Shown here in pieces: positions 33,825 to 42,508 of a stretch of 64,000 nucleotides of DNA. The stretch's first letter is position 1; each line of letters begins with the position of its first letter. The position numbers were made by a program, and so were the translations under genes. The DNA comes from Prevotella sp. UBA2756. Its GTDB lineage: Bacteria; Bacteroidota; Bacteroidia; Bacteroidales; Bacteroidaceae. The DNA lies in assembly GCA_002353205.1 (NCBI GenBank), contig DEJE01000062.1, forward strand, positions 1-64,000, read 5' to 3'. The notes beneath the pieces were generated by a model, which did no database searches, had not been told where the DNA came from, and worked only from the letters and a program-made list of their open reading frames with translations.

Positions 33825-34703
33825 GTGTACACAGTCAGAGAATGGTGGAATCTCGCTATAGGCAGCGAGCCATACGAAGGGTGGGACGGTAAGGTGCTCT
33901 GCACCGAGAGCAACATCGGCATGACGCTGAAGACCAATATCACGCAGGGCTTCGCGGCTTGCTTCAGCTTCACGCTCGTCACCAACGGCTGGCTTCGCAT
34001 GCGCTACAACGACAGCGAGCTGAAGATCCAGAAGGGCGACCTGTACATCTATTCGCCAGGGTTGATGGTGACCATCATCGACGGCTCTGCCGATTACCGG
34101 AGCATCTGCCTGATGGTCGATGAGTTCACAACGCTCGAGTCGCCTGCCGTTCGCGACATGGTCAGCCTGGCCTTCCTGCCCATCGTGCAGCTGAGCACAC
34201 CCACGGTGAGGCTGAAGCCGGAGCAGGCCCAGTTGTTCGAGAGTCGTATGCACGAGATGATAGCCTATCAACGGTCGGACAATGTCTATAAGGACAAGCT
34301 GCTGCGCATGCTCTACGCCGTCTTCCTCGTCGACCTGCAGAATGTGTTCGAACTCTCCATCACGCAGCACCAGGTGCCGCCGCGAGTCGAAGAAATCTTC
34401 ATCGCCTTCAACCGTCTCTTGCCCCAGCATTTCATCGACCATCGCGACATCGCCTTCTATGCCGACCGCCTCTGCATCACCAACGACTACCTCTCGCGCA
34501 TCGTCAAGCGCGTGTCGGGGCGGACCGTCGTCGACTACATCAACCACCTGCTGACGATGGAGGCCTGCTACCAGCTGCGCACAACGTCGATGGGCATCGC
34601 CGAGATTTCCGACCTTCTGCACTTCTCCGAGCCCGCCGCCTTCACCCGTTTCTTCACACGCATGAAGGGCATGTCGCCGAGAGCGTTCAGGAGCAACACG
34701 TAA
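33825..34703 (+). CDS. AraC-family transcriptional regulator, divergent from the redox operon
   Basis: A 292-residue regulator with an N-terminal cupin-like sensing domain ('FSFTLVTNGWLRMRYNDSEL', 'IQKGDLYIYSPGL') and a C-terminal AraC-type DNA-binding domain ('YADRLCITNDYLSRIVKRVSG', 'EISDLLHFSEPAAFTRFF'). The start is GTG 33825, as the next ATG (33921) would delete the first strands. It shares a 180-bp divergent control region with the ferritin-led operon and is the likely regulator of it. The signal is unknown. Confidence 0.85.
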   Translation: MYTVREWWNLAIGSEPYEGWDGKVLCTESNIGMTLKTNITQGFAACFSFTLVTNGWLRMRYNDSELKIQKGDLYIYSPGLMVTIIDGSADYRSICLMVDEFTTLESPAVRDMVSLAFLPIVQLSTPTVRLKPEQAQLFESRMHEMIAYQRSDNVYKDKLLRMLYAVFLVDLQNVFELSITQHQVPPRVEEIFIAFNRLLPQHFIDHRDIAFYADRLCITNDYLSRIVKRVSGRTVVDYINHLLTMEACYQLRTTSMGIAEISDLLHFSEPAAFTRFFTRMKGMSPRAFRSNT

Positions 34704-34883
34704 TCACGAAAACAAAACGAAAAGTTTCTGAACAATCCGAACGAGACAACATTCCAGTTCACCGACTGCAGTGTTGGTGACAATCACATCGCAACCGGCG
34801 GCAGCGGCACATTGGTATTGCAGCAGGTCTTCAAAGTCGCGGACATCATCGTGGGCCAAGGCTGCAGCAAATATATGGAACAT
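34704..34883 (-). pseudogene. C-terminal remnant of a PIN-domain (VapC-like) toxin
   Basis: A 59-residue frame contains 'DDVRDFEDLLQYQCAAAAGC' and 'DVIVTNT', the typical C-terminal half of PIN ribonucleases ('DFEDALQ...AGAD.IVTRN'). The N-terminal half with the first catalytic Asp residues is missing upstream, and there is no antitoxin. It fills most of the gap between the AraC gene and the next lipoprotein gene. Confidence 0.6.
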
Positions 34884-34929
34884 AAAAGTAACGACATTGT
34901 TGGCACACGCTGCCGGCGGTTGCCGCTTC

Positions 34930-35514
34930 TTACAGCACTACCTTCCGCCCGTTTTTGATATAAACGCCGTGTGCAGGCCGGTCTGTCTTCTGCCCGTTGA
35001 GCGTGTAGAGGGCATCCTTTGCTGATGGTGTCGTGACGTGGTGGCTGATGCCGGTGGCGGCGGCTGCCGACAAGGTGACGATGATGCTGCCTTGTCCGGC
35101 CTTCAGGAATGCCTTCAGGTCATTGAGCGATTCGTGCTCGATGCGACCCAGACGGGTGTAGCTCCACGAGTTGGAACCGTAGAACAGCACAATCTGGTTG
35201 CCGTTGTAGAGCACGACGTCGCCGGCCTCGGTGGTTATCTGCTCGTTGCTCGTGGGCAGGGAGCGGCCCAGCGCCCCCACTTTCTCGAAACCGCCGTAGT
35301 CGTGGGCTTCGTAGGTGATGGGGCCTTGCCGGAGTGCGTCCGCCAACTCGCGTGTGGCGGCGTTGCTGACGAGGCTGACCGTGCGAGTCTGCCCGTCGAT
35401 GGTGATGCTGATGGTCATGGCTTCAGGTGATGGCAGCGTCTCCGCCTGCGTCTCGTTGTCCGACGAGCAGCAGGCGAAGAGCATGGCGGTGAGTGCGAAG
35501 ATGAATTGTTTCAT
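34930..35514 (-). CDS. Cyclophilin-like-fold lipoprotein
   Basis: A 194-residue lipoprotein starting at ATG 35514 ('MKQFIFALTAMLFACC', lipobox Cys). The core 'GPITYEAHDYGGFEKVGALG', 'GDVVLYNGNQIVLFYGSNSWSYTRLG' matches the cyclophilin-like fold family (without known isomerase activity) that is common near hydrolases and oxidoreductases in Bacteroidota. The last 25 residues are an extra tail ('ALYTLNGQ...GVYIKNGRKVVL') like those on secreted Prevotella proteins. Having a lipobox and such a tail together is unusual. It follows the alpha/beta-hydrolase gene by 23 bp. Confidence 0.78.
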   Translation of the reverse strand: MKQFIFALTAMLFACCSSDNETQAETLPSPEAMTISITIDGQTRTVSLVSNAATRELADALRQGPITYEAHDYGGFEKVGALGRSLPTSNEQITTEAGDVVLYNGNQIVLFYGSNSWSYTRLGRIEHESLNDLKAFLKAGQGSIIVTLSAAAATGISHHVTTPSAKDALYTLNGQKTDRPAHGVYIKNGRKVVL

Positions 35515-35537
35515 GCCACTTCTCTGTACATTGTCGG

Positions 35538-36719
35538 TTACAGATTCTTGGCGAAGAAATCGGCCAGCTTGTCCCACGGGATGAGATTCTTCGGCTCACC
35601 CTTTCCTTCCTGTTCCGTGTAGCCGCCGTCGTAGAGGTCGCAGTGCGAGGCACCGGGGATGATGAGCAGTTCCTTGTTCTCAGGGTTGGGGTTTGGCTTG
35701 CCCACCACGTTGTACCCCTCAGCCTTGCCGTCCACCATATAGTGGTAAGCGGCCTCGCCGAAGTAGCGCGAGTGGGCCTTCTCACCGTGCATCACGAGCA
35801 CGGCCGAGCGAATCTCGTTGATGTAGTAGAGGAAGCGGGCGTTAGCGAAAGCCTGCGTGCCGATGGTGCGCCAGCCGTCGTTCGAGTTGCCGCTGCGCTT
35901 GTGGTATCCGCGCGAGGTGATGTAGTAGTCGTAGTAGTCCTTCACGAACTGAGGGGCATCGTCGGGCAGCGGATTCACCACGCCGCCGGCCATCGCCATC
36001 GGGTCGGCGAGGCGCTGCTTCGAGAGGGCTTCGCGGGCGGCATGGCGCTTCTCCTCGCTGTCGTCGCTGTCGAAATAGCCGTTGCCGCTGACGCGCGTCA
36101 TGTCGTACATCGTAGAGGCCACCGTGGCCTTGATGCGGGTGTCGGCGGCGGCAGCATTCAGGGCGATGCCTCCCCATCCGCAGATGCCGATGATGCCGAT
36201 GCGCTCAGGGTCGACGTTCTCCTGCTTCGACAGGAAGTCGACGGCTGCCATGAAGTCCTCGGTGTTGATGTCGGGCGAGGCCGTGCGCCGAGGTTCGCCG
36301 CTGCTCTCACCCGTATACGAGGGGTCGAAGGCCAAGGCCACGAAGCCGCGCTCGGCCATACGCATGGCATAGAGACCGCTCGACTGCTCTTTCGAGGCGC
36401 CGAACGGACCGCTGACGGCGATGGCGGGGAATAGCAGGGGATTTGAATTCCCCGACTCGTGGGTTGCCGATATCGAATCCGCAACAACATTGGCGTCCGA
36501 CTCTTTCGGCTCATACAAGTCGGCAGCGAGCGTCAGCCCGTACTGTGTTTCAAACGTCACCTTCCGGTGGTTCACTTTTTCACTCAGCGGGAACACTTTG
36601 TCCCACTCCTGCGTCAGTTCCAACTTCGTCATATTCTCTTCTGTTTTAGATTGATTCTTCTGGTGGCAAGCCGCAAGCACTCCGGCTGCGAGCATCGCCG
36701 ACAACAACATTTTCTTCAT
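35538..36719 (-). CDS. Alpha/beta-hydrolase lipoprotein with Cys at the nucleophile elbow
   Basis: A 393-residue lipoprotein (ATG 36719; lipobox 'LAAC', Cys18). The hydrolase core shows 'AVSGPFGASKEQSSGLYA', 'AFDPSYTGESSGEPR', 'GIIGICGWGGIALNAA' and 'IPGASHCDLYD'. At the elbow Cys180 stands where Ser is usual, as in dienelactone-hydrolase-like relatives. Residues about 79-95 ('VADSISATHESGNSNPL') are encoded by REP-like palindromes and replace a short loop. The substrate is unknown. It is divergent from an AraC gene that may control it and is followed by the cyclophilin-like lipoprotein gene. Confidence 0.82.
   Translation of the reverse strand: MKKMLLSAMLAAGVLAACHQKNQSKTEENMTKLELTQEWDKVFPLSEKVNHRKVTFETQYGLTLAADLYEPKESDANVVADSISATHESGNSNPLLFPAIAVSGPFGASKEQSSGLYAMRMAERGFVALAFDPSYTGESSGEPRRTASPDINTEDFMAAVDFLSKQENVDPERIGIIGICGWGGIALNAAAADTRIKATVASTMYDMTRVSGNGYFDSDDSEEKRHAAREALSKQRLADPMAMAGGVVNPLPDDAPQFVKDYYDYYITSRGYHKRSGNSNDGWRTIGTQAFANARFLYYINEIRSAVLVMHGEKAHSRYFGEAAYHYMVDGKAEGYNVVGKPNPNPENKELLIIPGASHCDLYDGGYTEQEGKGEPKNLIPWDKLADFFAKNL
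36437..36484. repeat. REP-like palindromes inside the hydrolase coding region
   Basis: GGGGATTTGAATTCCCC (36437-36453) and TTGCCGATATCGAATCCGCAA without its centre pairing (36464-36484) resemble the AT-cored hairpins at 12620-12704 and 62007-62155. Confidence 0.6.
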
Positions 36720-36801
36720 CGGGGCAATCATTAGGTAAAGCGAATGCGGAGCGAAATGTGCTTCTGACTACCGGCACGAGTGGCTTCGCATTTATTTTTT
36801 G

Positions 36802-36809
36802 CAAAGGTA
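36802..36809 (-). promoter_or_regulatory. -7 box of the hydrolase gene
   Basis: Minus-strand TACCTTTG, 83 bp before the ATG at 36719. Confidence 0.55.
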
Positions 36810-36876
36810 CGAACATTTTTTCATTCTTCTACGACATAAAATGCGGCAATTGCTACCAATTTTGCAGATTTTATTG

Positions 36877-36884
36877 TATTTTTG
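36877..36884 (+). promoter_or_regulatory. -7 box of the second AraC-family gene
   Basis: TATTTTTG just 7 bp before ATG 36892; the leader would be very short. This supports 36892 over the in-frame ATG at 36799. Confidence 0.5.
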
Positions 36885-36891
36885 CAGCGGA

Positions 36892-37788
36892 ATGAGAAAG
36901 ATACTGAGGGTCGACAATCCCAATGTCTATGCCCGACACACGGGTTCGCCCGAGCTGCACCCGCTGCTGAGCATCATCTGCTACGACGAGGTCTCGCCCG
37001 TGCGTAGCAGCCTGAACGACTACGGCGTCTACGGTCTGTTCATCCAGCGCAACTTCCCCGGCAACCTCAGCTACGGCAGCCTGATGATGCACGACGTGGG
37101 CGAGACGTCCATCATCGCCGTCGCTCCCGGCCAGCTCGGCGGCAAGGAGGACGACGGCGAGCTCTTCATGCTCAGCGGATGGGCCGTGCTGTGGTCGCCA
37201 GAGCTCATCCACAACACCGACCTCGAAGCGCGCATGCGCCATTTCCCGTTCTTCTCCTACTTCTACACCGAGACGCTGAAGATGAACCCGTCGGAATGGA
37301 CCACCATCACGCAACTGCTCAGCCTGATGAGGCAGGAATTGGTACACAACGACGACACAGCAGCACTGCGCAGCGTGCTGCTCGGCTTTCTGAGGCTCAT
37401 CCTGGAATACTGCCACCGCATCTACCAGCGCCAGCTGTCGGAAGAGAACAAAGCCACGGCCGACATCCTGAAGCGCTTCCACGCACTGCTCGAACACTAT
37501 TATTTCGAAGGTCGGCAGCACCGGCAAGGGCTGCCCACCGTTGCCTATTGCGCCTCCGAGCTGAACTATTCGTCACACTATTTCGGCGACATGTTCCGCA
37601 AGGCGACAGGCACCACCGCCATCCACTACATCCACACCTACATCGTCAACATCGGCAAGAGTCTCCTCATGCAGGGGCACAACATCAGCGAGACCTCGCG
37701 CATGCTCGGCTTCGAGTTCCCTCATCACTTCACGCGACTCTTCAAGAAGATCACCGGCACCACGCCCAGCGAGTTCTTGGGGCGGTAG
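36892..37788 (+). CDS. AraC-family transcriptional regulator
   Basis: A 298-residue regulator with an N-terminal cupin-like domain ('YGVYGLFIQRNFPGNLSYGS', 'MLSGWAVLWSPELIHNT') and a C-terminal double helix-turn-helix ('PTVAYCASELNYSSHYFGDMF', 'NISETSRMLGFEFPHHFTRLF', 'GTTPSEF'). It is divergent from the hydrolase and cyclophilin-like lipoprotein genes, so these are likely targets. In Bacteroidota such regulators often sit beside reductase or hydrolase genes; the effector is unknown. Confidence 0.85.
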   Translation: MRKILRVDNPNVYARHTGSPELHPLLSIICYDEVSPVRSSLNDYGVYGLFIQRNFPGNLSYGSLMMHDVGETSIIAVAPGQLGGKEDDGELFMLSGWAVLWSPELIHNTDLEARMRHFPFFSYFYTETLKMNPSEWTTITQLLSLMRQELVHNDDTAALRSVLLGFLRLILEYCHRIYQRQLSEENKATADILKRFHALLEHYYFEGRQHRQGLPTVAYCASELNYSSHYFGDMFRKATGTTAIHYIHTYIVNIGKSLLMQGHNISETSRMLGFEFPHHFTRLFKKITGTTPSEFLGR

Positions 37789-37876
37789 GATGGCCTCTGC
37801 AGACTCGCCGACGCGCAGAGCTGCCGACCAGAAGAAGATGTGCCAATTTTGACACACCCTCACTGCAAAGCTGTGA

Positions 37877-38062
37877 AATATCTTCACCATTGACAAGGAT
37901 TACGCCGCCAACCTTCAAAACAAGCTTGAAGCGTATCAGGAGCTGTCGAAGGATAAGCGCACGCTGCACCTCGTTATGGTAACGACGCATGGTATTGCCC
38001 GTAACAGCTATCTGAACATGATACAGAACGAAGTGACGATGGATGACCTGTTTGCTATCTAA
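37877..38062 (+). pseudogene. C-terminal remnant of an AAA-family ATPase
   Basis: The open frame 37877-38062 reads 'IDKDYAANLQNKLEAYQE', 'TLHLVMVTTHGIARNSYLNM' and 'IQNEVTMDDLFAI'. This matches the C-terminal end of the abundant Bacteroidota ATP-binding proteins (archaeal-type ATPase family) that close with '..VTTYGLK.N.YS..VQ..VTLDDLF'. There is no start codon or ATPase core upstream, so it is a leftover of a lost gene. Confidence 0.6.
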
Positions 38063-38133
38063 ACCAATAGAATGTCGGTCAGCACCCTACGTGTGTAGCG
38101 TGTGACGGAAGAATCATCATCCTTGCAAGGTAA

Positions 38134-38175
38134 AAAAAGTCCGCACCCGTCAATGACGACAGGTGCGGACTTTTT
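38134..38175. terminator. Bidirectional intrinsic terminator
   Basis: AAAAAGTCCGCACC (38134-38147) pairs with GGTGCGGACTTTTT (38162-38175), with A and T runs on the two sides. It ends the secDF transcript. Confidence 0.9.
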
Positions 38176-38203
38176 ATTTGATGTGTGGATTGACTCAGTT
38201 CAA

Positions 38204-41200
38204 TCAGGCTTCTTCCTTGATTCTGCGGCCCATCACGATGTAGGCGACGGGCGATGCGATGAAGATGGACGACAGCGTACCGAAGACGACGCCGAGGATC
38301 ATGGCGAAGGCGAAGCTGCGGATGCTGGCACCACCGAGGATGAAGATGCAGAGGAGCACGATCAGCGTAGAGACAGACGTGTTGATGGTACGAGCCAGCG
38401 TCTGGTTGATACTCTCGTTGAAGAGGCTCTGCTTGTCCTGCTTCGGATGGAGGCCGAGGTTCTCACGTATACGGTCGAAGACCACCACCTTATCGTTGAT
38501 GGAGTAACCGATCACGGTCAGGATAGCACCGATGAAGGTCTGGTCGATCTCGAGCGACCAGGGCACGATGCCCCAGAGCAGCGAGTAGAGGCCGAGCACG
38601 ATGATGGTGTCGACAGCCAGTGCCACGACGGAACCTACCGAGAAGGCGACGTTGCGGAAACGCAGCAGGATGTAGAGGAAGATGGCCACGAGGGCGATGA
38701 GCACGCTGTAAATAGCGTTGTGGGTGATGTCCTTAGCCACCGACGGGCCCACCTTCGTGGAGCTGATGATGGAGCCGCCCTCGCGGATGTCGGGGTTCTT
38801 GAAGGCCTCGACGCTGGCCTGCTTCACCAGACCGTGCTTCTTCAGCGCGTTGTAGAGGATGGTCTCGGTCTCGTCGTCGGCCGTGGGATCGTTGCTCTCA
38901 ATCTTATAGTTGGTAGAGACACGGATGGTCTTGTTGTCGGTACCGATAGAGATGGCACCCGTGTTGCAGCCGGGATAGGCCTCGGCCAGGATGCCGCGCA
39001 CCTCCTCAGGCTCGATGGAGTTCTCGAAAGCCACCACGTAGTTGCGGCCGCCGGTGAAGTCGATGCTCTTGCTCAGGCCGCGGACGGCGAAGCTGATGAT
39101 GAAGACCACGATGGCAGCGGCCACGAGGATGAACGTCTTCTTGTAGAACGACATGAACGGCACGTGCAGGCCCTGCATCAGGTTGCGCGAGAGGGGCGTG
39201 CAGAACTTCAGGTTCAGCCACTTGTCCTTGTTCATACGGTTCTCGTAGACCAGACGTGTCATGAACACGGCGGTGAAGAACGAGCAGCAGATACCGATGA
39301 TCCATGTGGTGGCGAAGCCCTTGATGGGACCGGTACCGAAGTAGAGCAGGATGACACCTGTAATCAACGAGGTGAGGTTGGAGTCGAAGATGGCCGAGAA
39401 GGCGTTGCTGTAACCGGCCTTCAGGGCTTCCTTGATGCCCTTGCCGCTACGCATCTCTTCCTTGATGCGCTCATAGATGAGCACGTTGGCGTCGACAGCC
39501 GTACCGAGCGTCAGCACGATACCTGCCAGACCCGACATGGTCAGTGCTGCCTGGAACGAGGTGAGGATGCCCAGTGTGAAGAAGAGGTTGACCAACAGGG
39601 CGCAGTTGGCCATCATACCCGGGATGAAGTCGTACATCAGCACCATGTAGATCATCAGCAGCACGAAGGCGATGATGAACGAGATGATACCCTGCTGGAT
39701 CGACTGTGCACCGAGTGTAGGACCGACGACCTCTTCCTGTACGATGCGTGCAGGAGCGGGCATACGACCCGACTTCAGCGTGTTGGCCAGGTCCTTGGTG
39801 GTCTCGATGGTGAAGTTACCTGTGATCTGCGAGTTACCGCCGGCAATCTCGCCGTTGACGCGCGGTGCGGAATAGACGGCATTGTCAAGCACGATGGCGA
39901 TGGCCTTGCCCACATTGGCCTTGGTCAGGGCTGCCCAGCGGCGTGCACCGTCGCTGTTCATCGACATGCTGACGCTCGGGCGGCCCGAGAGCTGCTCGAA
40001 CTCATCCTTGGCATCGACGATGACGTCGCCCTCAAGCGGGGCGCGGCCGTTGGTGCCGGTGGCCTTGATGGCGTAGAGCTCGTACACGTTCTTAGCTCCC
40101 TCGGTCGGCGTGGCGCTCCACATGAGCTTCAGGTCGGAGGGGAAGATGCGCTTGGCCTCGTCGCCATAGATGGCGCGGTTGATCTCGGCGGTGTCGCGAA
40201 CGTGGGCCATACCCACCATGCTCAGACCCTGCGGGATGACCTGCAGCATGGAGGTCAGCGGGTGCTGCTTCTTCAGGGCAGCCAGCTGGGCCTCGTCGAC
40301 CTGCTTGCCGTCGGCCTTGGCCACCTGCTTGTCGTCCTTCTTCAGGTCGAGCTTGGGCTGGTCGGCAGCTTTGGCGGCTGCGGTGTCGGTCTTTTCGGCA
40401 GCAGCAGCGGCAGCGGCGGTCTCCTTCTTCTCAGCCACAGAGTCGGTGGCAGCCTTGTCGGCGGCGGGCTCGTTGCTGTTGATGGCGGCCAGACGCTGGT
40501 CGAGCTGGTTGAGCAGCGGAGCAATGTCCTGGCTGTTGTAGGTCTCCCAGAACTCGAGGTTGGCGCTGCCCTGGAGGAGCTTACGCACGCGCTCGGGCTC
40601 GCGGATACCCGGCATTTCGACCATCAGGCGGCCCTGCTGGCCTTCGAGCTTCTGGATATTGGGCTGTACGACACCGAACTTGTCGATACGGTTGCGCACC
40701 ACGTTGAACGAGTTGTCGATGGCGGCCTGCACTTCGGTGCGCAGGGCTGCCTCCACTTCCTGGTCGGTGCTCTGTGTCGACACCTTACCCTTGAGCTGCT
40801 GGGTGGCGAAGATGGCTGCCAGCGGGCGGTTGGGTGCGTTGCGATGGAAAGCGTTGATGAACAGTGAGATGAAATCGCTCTGGCTGGTCTCCTCTTCCTT
40901 CTTGGCTTCCTTCATCGATTTCACGAAGTCGGGATCGGTCTTGTGGTCGGCCAGAACCTCGATAACGTCGGGCACGCTGATCTCGAGGATGACATTCATA
41001 CCGCCCTTGAGGTCCAGACCCAGACCGATCTGGGTCTCCAAGCACTCCTGATACGTGTAGCCGTCGTTGATACCGAACGGCAACTTGAGGTATCTCACTG
41101 AATCCTTATAGTCCTGCTGGGCTATGGGATCCGAAATCTTGGCGGCCTGGCTGTCGTAGTAGCTCGTGGCTGCCGAGAAAGACAAATAGAAGATGCTTAC

Positions 41201-41248
41201 AAGCGTCATCAAGACGGCGGTTGTAATTACAATTCCTTTGTTTTGCAT
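38204..41248 (-). CDS. secDF: SecDF protein translocase subunit, fused SecD-SecF
   Basis: A 1014-residue inner-membrane protein that uses proton motive force to help protein export through SecYEG. The SecD half has 'FGINDGYTYQECLETQIGLGLDLKGGMNV' (part) and the periplasmic P1 head 'RLMVEMPGIREPERVRKLLQG', then the membrane domain with 'GTAVDANVLIYERIKEE'. The SecF half starts near residue 690 with 'SIDFTGGRNYVVAFEN' and ends with 'FDRIRENLGL' and 'GRRIKEEA'. Fused SecDF is normal in this phylum. An Ala/Lys/Asp-rich low-complexity insert of about 60 residues (around 240-310) lies in the P1 region. Confidence 0.96.
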   Translation of the reverse strand: MQNKGIVITTAVLMTLVSIFYLSFSAATSYYDSQAAKISDPIAQQDYKDSVRYLKLPFGINDGYTYQECLETQIGLGLDLKGGMNVILEISVPDVIEVLADHKTDPDFVKSMKEAKKEEETSQSDFISLFINAFHRNAPNRPLAAIFATQQLKGKVSTQSTDQEVEAALRTEVQAAIDNSFNVVRNRIDKFGVVQPNIQKLEGQQGRLMVEMPGIREPERVRKLLQGSANLEFWETYNSQDIAPLLNQLDQRLAAINSNEPAADKAATDSVAEKKETAAAAAAAEKTDTAAAKAADQPKLDLKKDDKQVAKADGKQVDEAQLAALKKQHPLTSMLQVIPQGLSMVGMAHVRDTAEINRAIYGDEAKRIFPSDLKLMWSATPTEGAKNVYELYAIKATGTNGRAPLEGDVIVDAKDEFEQLSGRPSVSMSMNSDGARRWAALTKANVGKAIAIVLDNAVYSAPRVNGEIAGGNSQITGNFTIETTKDLANTLKSGRMPAPARIVQEEVVGPTLGAQSIQQGIISFIIAFVLLMIYMVLMYDFIPGMMANCALLVNLFFTLGILTSFQAALTMSGLAGIVLTLGTAVDANVLIYERIKEEMRSGKGIKEALKAGYSNAFSAIFDSNLTSLITGVILLYFGTGPIKGFATTWIIGICCSFFTAVFMTRLVYENRMNKDKWLNLKFCTPLSRNLMQGLHVPFMSFYKKTFILVAAAIVVFIISFAVRGLSKSIDFTGGRNYVVAFENSIEPEEVRGILAEAYPGCNTGAISIGTDNKTIRVSTNYKIESNDPTADDETETILYNALKKHGLVKQASVEAFKNPDIREGGSIISSTKVGPSVAKDITHNAIYSVLIALVAIFLYILLRFRNVAFSVGSVVALAVDTIIVLGLYSLLWGIVPWSLEIDQTFIGAILTVIGYSINDKVVVFDRIRENLGLHPKQDKQSLFNESINQTLARTINTSVSTLIVLLCIFILGGASIRSFAFAMILGVVFGTLSSIFIASPVAYIVMGRRIKEEA

Positions 41249-41341
41249 TTTTGTTTATTTGTTAATATTATGATTTCAAATCGGTCTGTCATCATACGCC
41301 ATAATGGCCACATTTTGTGTAAAATGCGGCAATTTAGCGTG

Positions 41342-41349
41342 CAAAGTTA
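41342..41349 (-). promoter_or_regulatory. -7 box of secDF
   Basis: Minus-strand TAACTTTG, 94 bp before the ATG at 41248. Confidence 0.6.
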
Positions 41350-41374
41350 CATATTTTTCCACATATCAAGAAAT

Positions 41375-42478
41375 TTACGGCGAAAAATGTGCATTTTTTT
41401 GTTCCTTTCGCTTCTTTTTCAACCAACATGTAACCGGAAAATGGTCGCTGGCAACGATATCGTCGTCGACGCGGCAGGCGAAGGGCTCCCAGTGGCGGCT
41501 GCACATGATGTTGTCGATCCTGACGTCGATGTGGTTGCGGTTGAAGGTCCAGCCGGGGCCCAGTCCGGTGGCCACGTAGCAGTCGGTGAGCAGCGAGGCC
41601 ATGCGGTGGTGGGTGTAGGAGTTGGGCCACGTGTTGAAGTCGCCGCAGAGGATGATGGGGTACTGGTCGTGGTCTTCGATGTAGCGGGCCACGCTGTCGG
41701 CCTGCGGTGCCCGGATGCGGGCGGCGCGGGTGAGCTTTTCGAGCAGGTTGCGCGTGTCGGCCTCCACGTCTGCCTTCTTCAGGCGGCCGTTGACGAAGTC
41801 GCTGATCTGCTGCCGGTCCTCGAGACTGAACACGTTGCTCTCGAAGTGGGTGTTGACGACGACGACGGTGTCGCCCTCGATGTCGAGGAAGAAGGCGGCG
41901 CTGCCGTTGATCTGCGACTCGTAGAAGATGCGCTCCACCTTGACGATGGGGTAGCGGCTGGCCACCATGATGGAGTTGGCGTTGTCGATGACGCAGCTCT
42001 TCACGTACGGGTAGTGGTCGGCGATGGTCTTTGTGCGGATGTTGCCCATCCACGCTTCCTGCAGGCAGGCGATGTCGGCGTTGCACTCCACGATATAGTC
42101 GGCGGCCGATGCCACGACGTTGCCGTCGGCATCGCGCTCCTCGTGGAACGACCATGTGTTGTAGCTGAGAATCTTCAATGCACCTTCAGGCGGATCTTCC
42201 GGCATGTTGACGGGGCAGTATGTGCGCACGGGTACATAAGATATGATAAATCCGAAAAGCGGCACGAGCACGTTTTTCGGCTTGATGAAGACCCAGAGGG
42301 GGAAAAAGAGGAGGTTGAGCACGATGAATCCGGGGAAGAGGAGCCCCGAGACCGAGAGCGTGGGGTGCAGCGTGGGCTGCAGACGGTCGCTGTAGCCCAC
42401 GGCCAACATGGCGATGATGGCGACCACGTTGGCCGTCAGGAGCAGACGGATGGTGACAGTCTTGATTCCTCTGAACAT
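41375..42478 (-). CDS. Endonuclease/exonuclease/phosphatase (EEP) family membrane protein
   Basis: A 367-residue protein from ATG 42478 (an upstream TTG at 42499 would add seven residues). Two or three hydrophobic segments occupy residues about 10-95. The rest is an EEP domain: 'LKILSYNTWSF', 'IACLQEAWM' (metal Glu), 'VVVVNTHFES', 'PIILCGDFNTWPNS' and the final 'SDHFPV'. It probably hydrolyses phosphodiester or phosphate groups at the membrane; substrate unknown. It lies 30 bp after the rhomboid gene and is probably co-transcribed. Confidence 0.87.
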   Translation of the reverse strand: MFRGIKTVTIRLLLTANVVAIIAMLAVGYSDRLQPTLHPTLSVSGLLFPGFIVLNLLFFPLWVFIKPKNVLVPLFGFIISYVPVRTYCPVNMPEDPPEGALKILSYNTWSFHEERDADGNVVASAADYIVECNADIACLQEAWMGNIRTKTIADHYPYVKSCVIDNANSIMVASRYPIVKVERIFYESQINGSAAFFLDIEGDTVVVVNTHFESNVFSLEDRQQISDFVNGRLKKADVEADTRNLLEKLTRAARIRAPQADSVARYIEDHDQYPIILCGDFNTWPNSYTHHRMASLLTDCYVATGLGPGWTFNRNHIDVRIDNIMCSRHWEPFACRVDDDIVASDHFPVTCWLKKKRKEQKNAHFSP

Positions 42479-42508
42479 CGTAGGGCAGGCCACTGGCAAG
42501 GGTGGCGC

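Noticed and set aside
33645..34622. N-terminal extension of the ferritin-like frame
   Set aside because: It runs through the promoter and the divergent AraC gene; the family start is at 33644.
41290..41345. Another member of the 22-bp array upstream of secDF (AATGGCCACATTTTG, AATGCGGCAATTT)
   Set aside because: Only two similar words, spaced 20 bp and not 22, so chance similarity in AT-rich DNA is likely.
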